Shown here in pieces: positions 38,176-48,830 of a stretch of DNA of 64,000 nt. The translations under genes were made by a program, and so were the position numbers. Every line of letters begins with the position of its first letter. Position 1 is the first letter of the stretch. Origin of the DNA: Megascapheus bottae. Its lineage: Eukaryota > Chordata > Mammalia > Rodentia > Geomyidae. The notes under the pieces are model-generated. The model ran no database searches. It was given only the letters and a program-made list of their open reading frames with translations, and was not told the origin of the DNA. The stretch covers positions 19,632,777-19,696,776 of the forward strand of contig JANJXV010000020.1 of NCBI GenBank assembly GCA_024803745.1. Direction: 5' to 3'.

Positions 38176-39051
38176 CTTTCTGTGGAGATTTATACACCCA
38201 CTTGGCTCACTTGTTTTTGAACACTAAACTCAGAGACATCAATTCCTTGGCATTTCATTAATAACTACTACATAAAGTTATCTTTTGTGACATCATCAAA
38301 TCAGATGCCACACATACAGAGCCACAATTTCTGTCCCCTAATTTTCCCATTTTCAGTAAGTTCTTTGAATTGGTTTCAGGATGATGCTTTTCTTTGTTCA
38401 TTCCCCAGGGATGAGAAAGACTTTTACACTTTAGTTTTACGATAAAGAAGCTATGTAATTAATGAGAAATACTTTAGTATGGGAATTCTTTTACTCTTCA
38501 TACATCATTTATTAAAGGAAATGGGTTCTTAAGAATTTATGAATAAGATATGAAAAACAATATGTGCATTTGGTAAATGCAAATGTGTGTAGAAATATAA
38601 AACATAATCCTGGAAAAGTAATATATGAAAATAAATCTAAATAACATAGCTTGATCAGTTTGCAAGTTTTGCTGAATCCAGTTAGGTTTTTAGCATTTAT
38701 CAGACCAGAACTAAATGTAATTTACTAAGACATAATAAATAGCTCTGTTGTAATATTCTTTTGGGTTGTTTATGTGATGATTTTATCTGAGCACTATGAC
38801 TATGACTGAGATTTCTTTCTCTAGGTCCTTCACTTTTAACAGTCTGAGATATGTTCACTAGGCATTTGGATTTGTGTATACCTGTACATATTTATTTATA
38901 ACATCTTTCTTATTGTAACAAAGAAACAATATTCTATTTCTTAGAGCAAAATGAAGAAGAAATGATAAGCTTATTTCATTGTCCAGAAAAATCTAGCCTA
39001 TGACAATGATAAGCATAAATAAGTAACAGATACTTTTTATTTCTCTCTCAG
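38176..39051. other. AT-rich unique DNA ending in a splice-acceptor-like tract
   Basis: No repeat recognised. The last 20 bases, 'tactttttatttctctctca' plus g, form a polypyrimidine-AG typical of a 3' splice site just before the ORF at 39070. Confidence 0.5.
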
Positions 39052-39402
39052 AATTGACTTCACTTCAAAATGACATATTCTTACTGGAAGAGTATGGTTG
39101 AAATCATTTGCCAATCAGAGCCATACAGCTTGTGTCAACCTGGGTTTGAGAAACTGAACAAGGGAGTTTTGAATGATATTCTAAAATTATATGAATTTAC
39201 TCAATATGTTCATTATGGCCTGACTGATGAAATGACAAGTATATTTTCTAAGCTTATTCAGACCATGATTCCAGATAAAAGCTGTGTTTTTTCTGTTTAT
39301 CAGTTGATTGAGGATTACTTGAAAAGAAGAGAAAGAGTAGAAATTCTTGGGTTAAAGATTAATGGAATAATTCAACTAGTAAGGAATAAAAGAGACACAT
39401 AA
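39052..39402 (+). CDS. Unidentified protein-coding candidate (possible exon)
   Basis: A 110-codon ORF starting at ATG 39070 (context aaaATGa) and ending at TAA 39402. The product begins MTYSYWKSMVEIICQSEPYS and has no low complexity. It contains alternating hydrophobic and charged helices (YQLIEDYLKRRERVEILGLK at about 77-96) and no signal peptide or membrane span, so it looks soluble and helical. Upstream, in frame, TGA stands at 39055-39057, so translation would begin here. A polypyrimidine-CAG acceptor ends at 39051. A donor-like 'cta|gtaagg' at 39378/39379 would close a 327-base exon after exactly 103 codons in phase 0, making this a first coding exon; alternatively the ORF simply runs to TAA. 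No SINE or L1 text overlaps it. I do not recognise the family. It could also be a retrocopy fragment or chance. Confidence 0.42.
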
Positions 39403-40047
39403 ATGGAAGATGTGAAAGCTTTCTCCTTTTGTATTCATGAATCAGATGTAATGTACTAACAAAAGAATCTTATTTAAATTTTTTAAAACTCCAGAATTCT
39501 GTAATGGGAAAGAATCATTATTTAGAAGCTACAACATAATCTTTTTTTAACTCAGTGAAGAGATAGGAAATTTAATTATCTTCTAAAATACAGTATATTG
39601 TCTATTATGGTATTGTTTGGGACAATTAGAAATTGTTAACTACTGATATAGCATTAATCGACATAAACATACTACTTCAAATTGGCATATATTTCTACTT
39701 CAAATTGAAAATCAAGAGATAGAACATTTTTAGAGCTTTTTTATTAATGTGATATATGTTATATCACATTATAACACATAGCATATGTGTTATAAGGTTT
39801 GTATTAAATTTATGAATCAAGAGATTAGCACAAGAGTAAATAATATCATTTATTAAAATTTTCAAAAAATGTTAATCACAAATAATAAAAATATGAATAT
39901 ATGAAAGATCAAAATCAATAAATGGTTTTGAAAACTTAATTAGACCTAGAAACCTGACTGTGGACTTCCAGTTAAAATGAACTATTCTACTCTACTGACC
40001 AGTGATCTCCCAATGATTAAGGATTGTCTTTAATTTACAAATCTCTG
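39403..40047. other. AT-rich sequence after the ORF
   Basis: No repeat is recognised. An 'aataaa' at about 39917 could serve as a polyadenylation signal if the ORF were a terminal exon, but such hexamers are common in DNA this AT-rich. A small palindrome-like 'tgttatatcacattataaca' lies near 39757. Confidence 0.45.
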
Positions 40048-40260
40048 AGCTGGGCACTGGTGGCTCATGCCTGTAGTCCTACCTACTTATTAGGCTGAGA
40101 TCCAAGGATTAATGTAAAAACAGAAAAGTTTGTGAGACTCTTATCTCCAATAAACTACTCAGCTCTAAGTAGTGATATGGCTGAAGTGGGCACAAAAAAA
40201 GCTGAAGTACAGTGACAAGGCCTTACGTTTAAGCCTCAGAACCAGCGATAGATAGATAGA
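40048..40260 (+). repeat. B1-dID type SINE (sense) with GATA tail
   Basis: 'gctgggcactggtggctcat', 'gcctgtagtcctacctactt' and 'aggctgagatcc' are the 7SL-like head; 'gagactcttatctccaata' the linker; the right monomer is worn. The tail is a short (GATA)n run. Confidence 0.87.
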
Positions 40261-42330
40261 TTAAAACTTTTGTATTTAAGACAGTTATTTGTAACTGTGT
40301 TGTTATTAAGAAAATCAGATTGTGTTCTAGAAATTAAGTCATCAGCTAGAGAACATTTTATAAATTAAGTACACGAAATATTCATTTATAATCAGCTATG
40401 TGGAATATTGAGGAATATGCACCAATTATAGAGTTCAGAGGATACATTTTTCCAGTGTATCAATTTTAAATGATCACAAAAGCCAATTCTCATACATTTT
40501 TTGGCTATGACCATTTTCCTCTCAAGTGTCTAACTATGGTTTTAGGATAAGTACCAAAGTGTTGAGAATATACTTTTGGGTTACTGACTTTGTCAGGTAA
40601 TGATTGTATACAGAGTGAATAGTAATGTAAGAATCAGATCTGGGTAGCTAGCTCCTGTGTCCTTTGGATAAGAACTGAATTAGTGGACTGGGGAACTTCC
40701 TTGGAATTGTCTCCCACTTTGAGACTCTTGCATCTCACCAGTCACCTTTCCTTCTATCCTTTACAAGTTTGTAGCTTTTATTGAGGGAGAAGACGGGCTC
40801 CTGTTTTACGCTAAAGAATCCTTGGACATCAGAGAAGTCTATTTATTTTTCAGAAACTGTAATGACAATTTGGTATGTAATAAACTCTCTCAGTTTACAT
40901 TAGAATAATCCAATGAGACAGAAATTGTTACTATCTTCATTTTATTTGCGATTATTTCTGTCTTGCATTTTTTATTATCTTTTTATGCTCTGACAAATTC
41001 TGCATCTGGCTATCTGCTGATTATCAGATACTTACTATACTGGTTTAATGTAGCAAGTCCTTTTTCCCCTTTATAATCTAGGATTCTGCATCTTTGTACC
41101 TTTTCTAAGTTCATATTTTAAAGTTGTGATAAAGTATTCTTTAGGTTAATTTAGTTTGTTCTGCATCATCCTTAAAGAAATACTTCCAATGCTGAATCCC
41201 AAATTGATATCATCAACTAAAATGTGCTTTAGAAACATACCTACCCTTCACTGATCATTGCTTTCACTTATTCTAAAAGTAGGCTCTGCATAATTTTTTT
41301 CTCTGAGTTTTTCTTAGTGCTTTGGTACTATGTGGAACAAAAATTCAATATTGGGACTACCCTCAAGTTAGATGGAGAGAAACTATTTCCACTTCAACTC
41401 CACTAGAGATAGAGCTCTGATGGAACAGTACTCATTTCCCCTGGAAGACATTCTTCTACCTGTTTCTGATTATTTCCTCACTGTATCTTTTCCTACTCTC
41501 AGTTCACATGATCAATAGAATACTAAAATTTGACTGATTAATTTTGCAGGACTCTTCAATCAAACCATTTTCACTTCTTATTATATATTTAGCCAAGGGA
41601 TTATCTTAAAAAACAACAACAAGAAGATCTTGGCTGTTTAAAAGCAATGCTATAATTACTCTTCTAAAAAAATTATAGCAGCTTATAAACTCTGCTTTTC
41701 AAGAGATTTTCTTGCTAGATAGCTCCCTTCTGTCCTTTGCATTTCAAATTCAACTATCTCAAAGATGGAATTTATGAGAATTTGGCAAGCTTCTGACCAG
41801 TGCATGTGTATTTTATATTTTCTGAAATACTATCTGAAATATCCTTAAGGAAAGTAAAAATATCAGTTTAATATTATATATATAACATCTTAAAATGGTT
41901 GTGAATTAGATTTTAATCTTAGAATATCAGCTGGCTTATAGTTTCAAAATAAATATTTATCTTGAAATATTTTAGGAGTAATAGAAAGTGGAACAAGAAA
42001 AGAGATTTGAATCACTGGATTTAATACCACAGGAAATAACTGACTGAATCTATCTTGAGACCAAAGTTTTAAAGTACAATTTTGAACCAATATCCAGATG
42101 TTAATGTCACATGAAGACCGTAAACACTTCATTTTTTTCTCTTTTCATTTTTTATTAGGATTACTTTATATCTAGTATATTTGCAAAATTAAATTCAGAT
42201 TATCACTGAGCCCTGAGAATTGTATTTTGGCATTAATGGTTTTCTTTGAGCGCTCCCCAAGAATGATAGAATGTGTACCTTTTGGACTAAAGTGATACAT
42301 TGTGTTTAATTTGGCAAAATAAAAAACAAG
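40261..42330. other. AT-rich unique DNA, nothing recognised
   Basis: No gene or repeat family recognised in about 2 kb. Confidence 0.5.
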
Positions 42331-42517
42331 GGCTGGGAGTTTGGTCTAGTAGTAGAGTGCCTGCCTAGCATGCATGAAGACTGGGATTCGATTCTTCTAT
42401 ACCACATACACAGAAAAGCCATAAGTGGCACTGTGGCTCAAGCGGCACAGTGCTAGCATTGAGGAAAAAGCCCAAGGACAGTACTTAGGCCCTGAGTTCA
42501 AGCTCCAGGACTGGCAA

Positions 42518-42519
<2 letters not shown>
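42331..42519 (+). mobile_element. IDL-Geo SINE (sense)
   Basis: 'gggctgggagtttggtctag', 'tgcctagcatgcatgaagac', 'accacatacacagaaaagcc', 'tggctcaagcggcacagtgc' and 'cctgagttcaagctccagga' give both monomers in full, followed by a tail that became an ATA repeat. Confidence 0.93.

Positions 42520-42548
<29 letters not shown>
42518..42548. repeat. (TAA)n microsatellite from SINE tail
   Basis: About ten TAA units directly after the SINE, a poly-Tyr shadow on the minus strand. Confidence 0.95.
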
Positions 42549-42549
<1 letters not shown>

Positions 42550-43497
42550 ATCAGATGTTTATAGAATTTTTCTATTTCTTTCAGAATAAATAATTGGAAG
42601 TGGTCATTAAACCCATCAAGTTGTTCAGAATATTTTCTCCTCCAATAGAAATAAGTTGAGTAATCTTTCACATAGTTTAGCTGCATTTTAAAAAGCGGAA
42701 TTTATTCAGAGGGAAACTTCTTTGACCTTGACAGGTACTCAATTACTTTGCAAATGAATTGGTGGAGTGTGTGAATTTATTAATCAGAAAAAATTGCACC
42801 AAGTTGTAATCTGATTGCTGATGTACACCACTTGAACCTGACCCCGAGGTTAAACCAGTTCCAGTTAATTTATAAAAACAACACATACCTGAAAGGTTAG
42901 CATTGAGTATATGATTTACTAATACTACACTACATTAATAAAGTTCTATCTAGCTCATGCTTTCATTTGGCTTTCTATTAACTGACAGACCAGTATTTCT
43001 TGAAGGTGGTATTACCACACTTTAAAAATTAACACCTGAAAATATGAGGCAGGAGAATGAAATAGTCTACAATGGATGGAACTTTGTGTGAGTAATTTTA
43101 TGTTACTTGATATGACCCCCTCCTTAGCTTTTCTATATGGATCTTTGGAATATCCATTTAATTGAATTTCAATACTATTAAAATGAAAAAAAAAGATTAT
43201 TACCCTGTAGTTCTTTCCATGAATGGTTTGACAAAGCAACACTTACAGGAAAGAAGAGTCAGGAGTGCCTACAGGCACTTGATGTCATTGCCCAGAAAAT
43301 CAATGTGTACCTGGTGCTTCTCTCTCTTCTCTGAATTATATGTTTTTTTCATATGAGGAAGAATTAAGAGAAAAAGGTAAAATATTCAGAACATTCCTTT
43401 GATGGTTTTGTAGGTTTTAACTATTTTCACCATAAGGAAGTATTACAGATATATCTCCATTGTTTATGAATTTGGTTAATACATAATAGGGGATTAG
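42549..43497. other. Unique DNA, nothing recognised
   Basis: No gene or repeat recognised. Confidence 0.5.
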
Positions 43498-43832
43498 TAA
43501 GCCACATATCTGGGTATGGCTATGAGGGCATTTTCAGAAACAATTTGATCTCAAGGTCTAATTCTGATAAATTCATAATACAATGGCAGTGTTATCGTGT
43601 GCTGACAAGTGGAGTAAGGCTTAAGGCTTAATGGGTGGAAGTAGGTGGCTGGTGTTGATACTTGGGGTGGGGACTTGCCTTTACTTCTTCCCCTGTCTCC
43701 TTTCCTTGTTGTTATGATGTGAGCTGCCCTTCTCTGCCACACACTACCTATTTAGATGGATTGAGTAAAAATTTATCCCTCCTCCTCAGTGGTTTCCATC
43801 AGATACTATGGAAAAGTAATTGATATAGGGTG
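43498..43832 (+). repeat. Ancient dispersed repeat, probably LTR (MaLR-like)
   Basis: Order of weak matches: 'ctgggtatggctatgagggc', 'tgataaattcataata', 'gttatgatgtgagctgccct', 'ctctgccacacac', 'gagtaaaaatttatccctcc' and the terminal-looking 'gaaaagtaattgatataggg'. This is the layout of a widespread mammalian LTR-type repeat with an AATAAA-like region near its end. Non-coding. The family name is uncertain. Confidence 0.45.
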
Positions 43833-44345
43833 TAAGTATGCAGACTCTCCTTTCTGTGCCATAGAAAACAGCGGTATGGCTATAAAAGTAGTAACGTGTC
43901 CCCCAATCATGTAGCATGACATACTTCAGTTCTCTGACAATGGTACTAAGATGCAGAAAACAAAGATAGATAACAATGGGCTCCTCTACCCTGACACCGA
44001 CATGACACCTCGTTTACCCTGGATAGCTCCCCTTTTGTTTTATAATGATAGTTGTATTTATTTTGCTACCTATTACTTAAATTTGTGTTTGATTTAAAAG
44101 ACGATTTAAGGTCCTCAGTTCAAGAAGGAATGACAAAACCAGGCATAGGATCAAAACAATAACTGAAACATAGACAGTACTTATATATCAGGTGTTAATT
44201 TCTAATTAGAGACTTTGAAATTCAATTACAAAACTACTGAATCTCATCAGGTCCTAGATAAAGAGGGTGGATCAATTCAAACTTAATTTGGCAAGTATTA
44301 CTGTATGAAAGTTTTCCTTAGTAAAAGATGAAAAGGGTAAAATGT
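43833..44345. other. Unique DNA, nothing recognised
   Basis: No gene or repeat recognised. Confidence 0.5.
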
Positions 44346-44566
44346 TCCAAGCAGTGGTGGCTCACACTTGGAATCTTAGATACACAGGGGCCTGAAATCT
44401 GAGGATTCAAGTTTGCAGCCATTTTGTCAGGGAAGTCTGTGAATTCTTATCTTTGATGAAAGATTAAAAAGTCAAAAGTGGAGCTATGGCTCAAATGGGG
44501 TAGAATGTCAGTCTTGAGTGAAAAAAACTATGGGACAGAACCCAGGTCCTAATTTCAAGCCACAGC
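44346..44566 (+). repeat. B1-dID type SINE (sense)
   Basis: 'agcagtggtggctcacactt' begins the 7SL-like head; 'gatgaaagattaaaaagtca' is a worn linker; 'gagctatggctcaaatgggg' and 'cctaatttcaagccacag' are the right monomer. The tail passes straight into a CA repeat. Confidence 0.88.
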
Positions 44567-44616
<50 letters not shown>

Positions 44617-44646
44617 CGCACACACGCGCGCGCGCACACACACACA
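44567..44646. repeat. (CA)n microsatellite with a (CG)n core
   Basis: CA repeats interrupted by 'acgcacacacgca' and a pure 'cgcgcgcgcg' run at 44625-44634. Alternating purine-pyrimidine throughout, so strongly Z-DNA prone. It grew on a SINE tail. Confidence 0.97.
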
Positions 44647-44722
44647 TGAATAATGCAGGTAACAACAGCATAATCCAGGAGAGTAACCAAAGGCTAAGTG
44701 TTGTTCCTCTGAAAGAATTTGA

Positions 44723-44943
44723 CCAGATCTGATTCTTTTTTTTTTTTTTTTTTGCCAGTCCTGGGCTTGAGCTCAGGGCTTGAGCACTGTCCTTGGACTT
44801 AGCTCTACCACTTGAGCCTCAGCACCACTTCCGGCTTTTTGCTATGTATGTGGGGTACCGAGGAATCGATCCATGGTCTTCGTGCATGCTAGGCAAGCAC
44901 TCTACCACTAGGCCAAACTCCCGACCCCCCAGATCTGATTCTT
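44723..44943 (-). mobile_element. IDL-Geo SINE with ~15-bp target-site duplication
   Basis: Element 44738 to about 44930, antisense, with a long pure T-tail, both monomers and an ID head. 'agatctgattctt' is exact at 44725-44737 and 44931-44943, extended by two C residues on each side. The long tail and exact flanks mark one of the youngest insertions here. Confidence 0.95.
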
Positions 44944-45358
44944 AAATTAGGAATCGTACATGTATTGAAGCAAAAGAGAATATATTCACATTAAGTTACG
45001 AGTACTAGCTGTGAGTTAGTAACCACTGTAGAGACTTCAGACTTGCTACTCAAAATAGGCCCACCATGTTTTAACAAATCTGGCCCATAAGAAATGAAAC
45101 TCAGGCTCTACCTTACAACTGCTTAAACAAAATACACATTTATATATAATTGTCAAGTTACTCAATTTGGAGAATTTAATTTGGAGAGTCACTGTTGTAC
45201 AAGTGTCTAAACAGATAGAATTTTGGTTTTTGTTTCAGTATTCTAATCTCAGTAGGATGTATAGTGTTAGAATGCCTGTAATGAAATGTTATTAATGAAA
45301 TTCTACACTTGCTGTTATTGTGAGGTACTTGCAACAGCATCCTTTAAAGAGCACTGGC
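44944..45358. other. Unique DNA, nothing recognised
   Basis: No gene or repeat recognised. Confidence 0.5.
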
Positions 45359-45422
45359 ACGTGCGTGTGTGCGTGCGCACACACACACACACACACATAC
45401 ACACACACACACACGCGCACAA
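45359..45422. repeat. GT-to-CA switch microsatellite (imperfect palindrome)
   Basis: A short GT/GC run ('gtgcgtgtgtgcgtgc') turns directly into CA repeats. About the centre 45376/45377, 12-base arms pair with one mismatch, so it can form a hairpin or Z-DNA. Confidence 0.93.
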
Positions 45423-46465
45423 TACAGCTAATTCAAGGAGTTCAAAACAGTGTGATGTCCAGGCATGAAATGAAGCTTTCATCAAAAACTTTCAATTTTG
45501 GACAATCAAAAAAAGAAATTATCTTCTGTAACATAAATGACTTTTAGTATAGTAAACAGAATTATATGATGTCCTCAACTAACTACAAACAATATTGCTT
45601 GAGAGTGCATTTTCTGTTTATGATCATTTAGAATGTCACTTGCCAGACTTTTGTTTCTGAAGGGAAAAATATATTACTCAGATGCTGAGAGAAAAGGCAT
45701 ATTTAAAAAAAGAATAGGTAATTTACTTTCATACATCTACAGAGGGGTAGGTTATCAGGTTTTTTTTTTTTTTAGTTTAAATCTGCTACACTGACTTTGT
45801 AAAGAAAAGAAAGAAAAAAAGATTATTTAAATATTACACATTAGAAATCTAGTCAAATTCTCAGTACTGTAGATGGAAGTCACATGACTCAAAACCATAA
45901 CAAAAAATAACTCAAAACCATAATGGAAAAAATAATCAAAACATGGTGAAGCATTGATTTAATATAAACCTACATATATTTTTAGAATTATGTACAATAC
46001 TTTAGCAATTTAGAACAACTTTTCCCAACCTGTAGTTGTTTCCCACTTCCACAAATGCTTGCTTTAAAGGGATCCTGCAGAGCAGGGAATTTGGAGAACT
46101 CTATGCATTATATTCCTTTTTGGTTTAATAAATGGTTATTGAATTATTTAGAATGGATTGTTTGTTGAGCACTGGATCTTAAAGAGACTGTTGGTGGATT
46201 CAAAACAGAGTAGATTAATCAATTAATTAGTTAAGCTCATCTACATTGACACAAAGGTGGAATTTCTTTTTAATAAAATGCCATTTAGAACTAGTTTCTA
46301 AATACTTTGGGTTGGATTCTCAGGTTAAAAAAGGTGGATGGGAAGGATGGATTTCTTCTTTCCCTGAAATTCTGCTTTCTCTTTTTTGGGGGGTGTCTTT
46401 TAAATTTTTATGTAGAGATAGAATCTCTAGCAAGTATTATTCTATTTCTTGTTTCTGGTTTGCAA
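45423..46465. other. AT-rich unique DNA, nothing recognised
   Basis: Phe/Leu-rich ORFs at 46246-46500 (84 and 60 codons) come from T-rich sequence and lack domains. Confidence 0.5.
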
Positions 46466-46800
46466 TTCTACTTTTCTTTTTTAATTTAATTTTATTGTAA
46501 ATGGATATTCAGAGGGGTTATAGTTATGTTTGTAAGAAATGGAACATATCTTAATGAATATTGTTACCCCCTCCCTTGTTTTCATCCACGTTTTCCTCCT
46601 CCTTGCCTCCAAGTTGTAAAGTTCATTTCCAACATAGTTTCTTGTGAATATTGTTATTATACTGGCTCACCTTTTGTCCTTTGTCTCACCAGTTTGTTGT
46701 TTGTAGTTCATGTGTTTCTCCCAGGGTTCTGACCAAGGGTCTGATAGCTTTAATTTGCCTTTTCGGTAAGTTCCAAGTAAACTTTGTTTATTCCATTGTG
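46466..46800 (-). mobile_element. L1-like 3' region (antisense, diverged)
   Basis: 'ttattgtaaatggatattca', 'gaggggttatagtta' and the C/T-rich 'ttgttaccccctcccttg' echo the start of the local antisense L1 3' UTRs. The part after about 46600 is too diverged to align by eye. Confidence 0.4.
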
Positions 46801-47185
46801 AATCATAGAATATCCTTCTGCGTATTTATTTATTGAATCACAGTAAAATTCACTTTATGGCCATCTTTACAAAGCAGCTTTATACTTTTTTCCTTCATTC
46901 CTCTTGAAGAACTTGAATGCAAAATTGGATCAAACTTAGTTTACTTTTCAAATTTACAGAAAAAAATCTTCGGATCATTAGTTTCCTCATTCAATATTGC
47001 ATTAGTAATAATATAATACATTTCCTCAGTACCAGTTCTTCAAAAAATCTTAATTTTTTTGTAGAATGGTAAACACAATATCATATTCTTGAACTCTAAT
47101 TGCATAGAGAATGCATGCTATCTAAGACCTACTAGTAGATTTCAACAACAGGCACTTTCTAATATGCAAACAGGTTAAGAATTTG
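46801..47185. other. AT-rich unique DNA, nothing recognised
   Basis: No gene or repeat recognised. Confidence 0.5.
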
Positions 47186-47368
47186 TGGGCTGAGAGTGTA
47201 GCCTGGTAGTATAGTGCTTGCCTATCATGCATGAAGTCTGGGTTTGATTCCTCTGCACTACATACACAGAAAAAGCCAGAAGTGGTGTTGTGGCTCAAGT
47301 GGTAGAGTGTTCCTCTTGAGAAAGCTCAAAGGGCCCAACCCCTGAGTTCAAGCCCTAGGACTGGCAAT
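47186..47368 (+). mobile_element. IDL-Geo SINE (sense)
   Basis: 'gtgcttgcctatcatgcatg', 'gggtttgattcctctgcact', 'gttgtggctcaagtggtaga' and 'cctgagttcaagccctagga' give both monomers. About ten bases are missing before the final box, and the tail is not a pure A run. Confidence 0.92.
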
Positions 47369-47927
47369 GAATTATTTTTATAATGATGTATCAGAAACAT
47401 CTAAATCCACTTTTTATCCCAAGATAACTTTTTGTATATCAGGACAGTGCATATATAAGAATGGACTTGTTTTTCTATTAGTTCTTAGCATAAATGTTAC
47501 TTCCAGAAGAAAAGTAGTCAGGTTACAAAATGTATCATGATATCCAACTTTGTTATAATGCAGCTTAAATTTATATCTTGCTTATTTTGAATATCTTCAA
47601 ATATGTAGTTCACAATTTTAATATACAATATAATAATATGCTCATCATTGATAACTACTGATGCCTTAAAAGGTGACAGAAGTACAGCTGTTACTGTGGG
47701 TAGTATGCAATTGTATATTTAATTGACTACCTCTCATTCACAATTCAGAGATGTAATGGTAAAAATTGATAAGAAATATGTAAATTTGAATAGCATTATC
47801 TTTATGAAATTATTGCCCAAGAATTGTTCCAAATATAAATATTGATAAAATTTTCTATTTGGGAACTGTTTACTTGCTTGATTATGAAATATAAATAATG
47901 ATATGAATGTTGATCTTCAGATAGTTG
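47369..47927. other. AT-rich unique DNA, nothing recognised
   Basis: No gene or repeat recognised. Confidence 0.5.
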
Positions 47928-47989
47928 TCTATCATCTGTCTATCATCTAATTTATCTATCTATTTATCTATCTATCCATCTATCTATCA
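47928..47989. repeat. (CTAT)n microsatellite, interrupted
   Basis: 'tctatcatctgtctatcatc' then TCTA units with single-base changes. Confidence 0.93.
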
Positions 47990-48184
47990 AATTCCCTTTG
48001 GCATTTATGTTTTCCAGATCAATAGAGATTATTATCATGAATTGTAAAGAGCACTTAAATTACTGTGATTGAGTCATGTCTGAATAATCTAAATTCTTTG
48101 GTATTGTAGTCGTAGCAAGGTGAATATAAATTTTGAAAGGGAATTTGTTTTGTTCACAAGCTCACTACAACAACATTTTTTGAC

Positions 48185-48320
48185 AGGCTGTGATATGCCA
48201 TGCATGGAGTGGTGTTAAGATTTGTGGAAACAAGGCAATATGAGCCAGTTGTGGAAATGAATAATTATGATGCATTGTGGTACATTCTAAAATATGTACT
48301 ATAATACCTAGGATTAAGCC
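48185..48320 (+). repeat. Possible ancient L2-like fragment
   Basis: 'gatatgccatgcatggagtg' and 'gcattgtggtacattctaaa' loosely follow the L2 3' region. Overlaps a 79-codon minus-strand ORF of no significance. Confidence 0.35.
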
Positions 48321-48589
48321 ACTGTTAGGAGCCTGCAAATATATTTTAATTAATAATGTTTTGGTATTAACAGGATAAGTTATAGTGATTATATACTTGT
48401 TCATTCATTCATGTGAGCATGTCTCATGCATTCTGTGTGCAATGAGTAGAACAAAATGAAGGGGAGCATAAAAATGTTAAAAAAAGAAATAGGCTTTTTA
48501 TCATACTCATGTAACTGTAACCCCTCTGAACATCACATTTACAACAACAACAACAAAGAAATGGAACAAATTCATAAAAACTAAAAATA

Positions 48590-48830
48590 GGGCCGAGAGT
48601 TTAGCCTAGTGGTAGAGTGCTTGCCAAGCATGCACAAAGACCTGGGTTCGATTCCTTGGTACCACATACATAGCAAAAAGCCAGAAATGATGCTGTGGCT
48701 CAAGTGGTAGAGCTGTGGCCTTGAGAAAGCCCAAGAACAGTTCCCAGGCCCTGAGTTCAAGGCCCAGGACTGGCAACAAAACAAAACAAAAAAGCAAAAG
48801 AAAAATAAAGATAAAATAAGAGCAAAAAAG
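48590..48830 (+). mobile_element. IDL-Geo SINE (sense) with long A-rich tail
   Basis: 'gtggtagagtgcttgccaag', 'acctgggttcgattccttgg', 'ccacatacatagcaaaaagc', 'ctgtggctcaagtggtagag' and 'ccctgagttcaaggcccagg' fit the family end to end (48590-48776). The tail has CAAAA and AAAG units to about 48830. A good reference copy, since box B is intact. Confidence 0.95.

Noticed and set aside
48590..48662. tRNA gene suggested by box A and box B
   Set aside because: The boxes belong to the ID-like head of a SINE. No cloverleaf acceptor stem closes, and the same text recurs in many copies.
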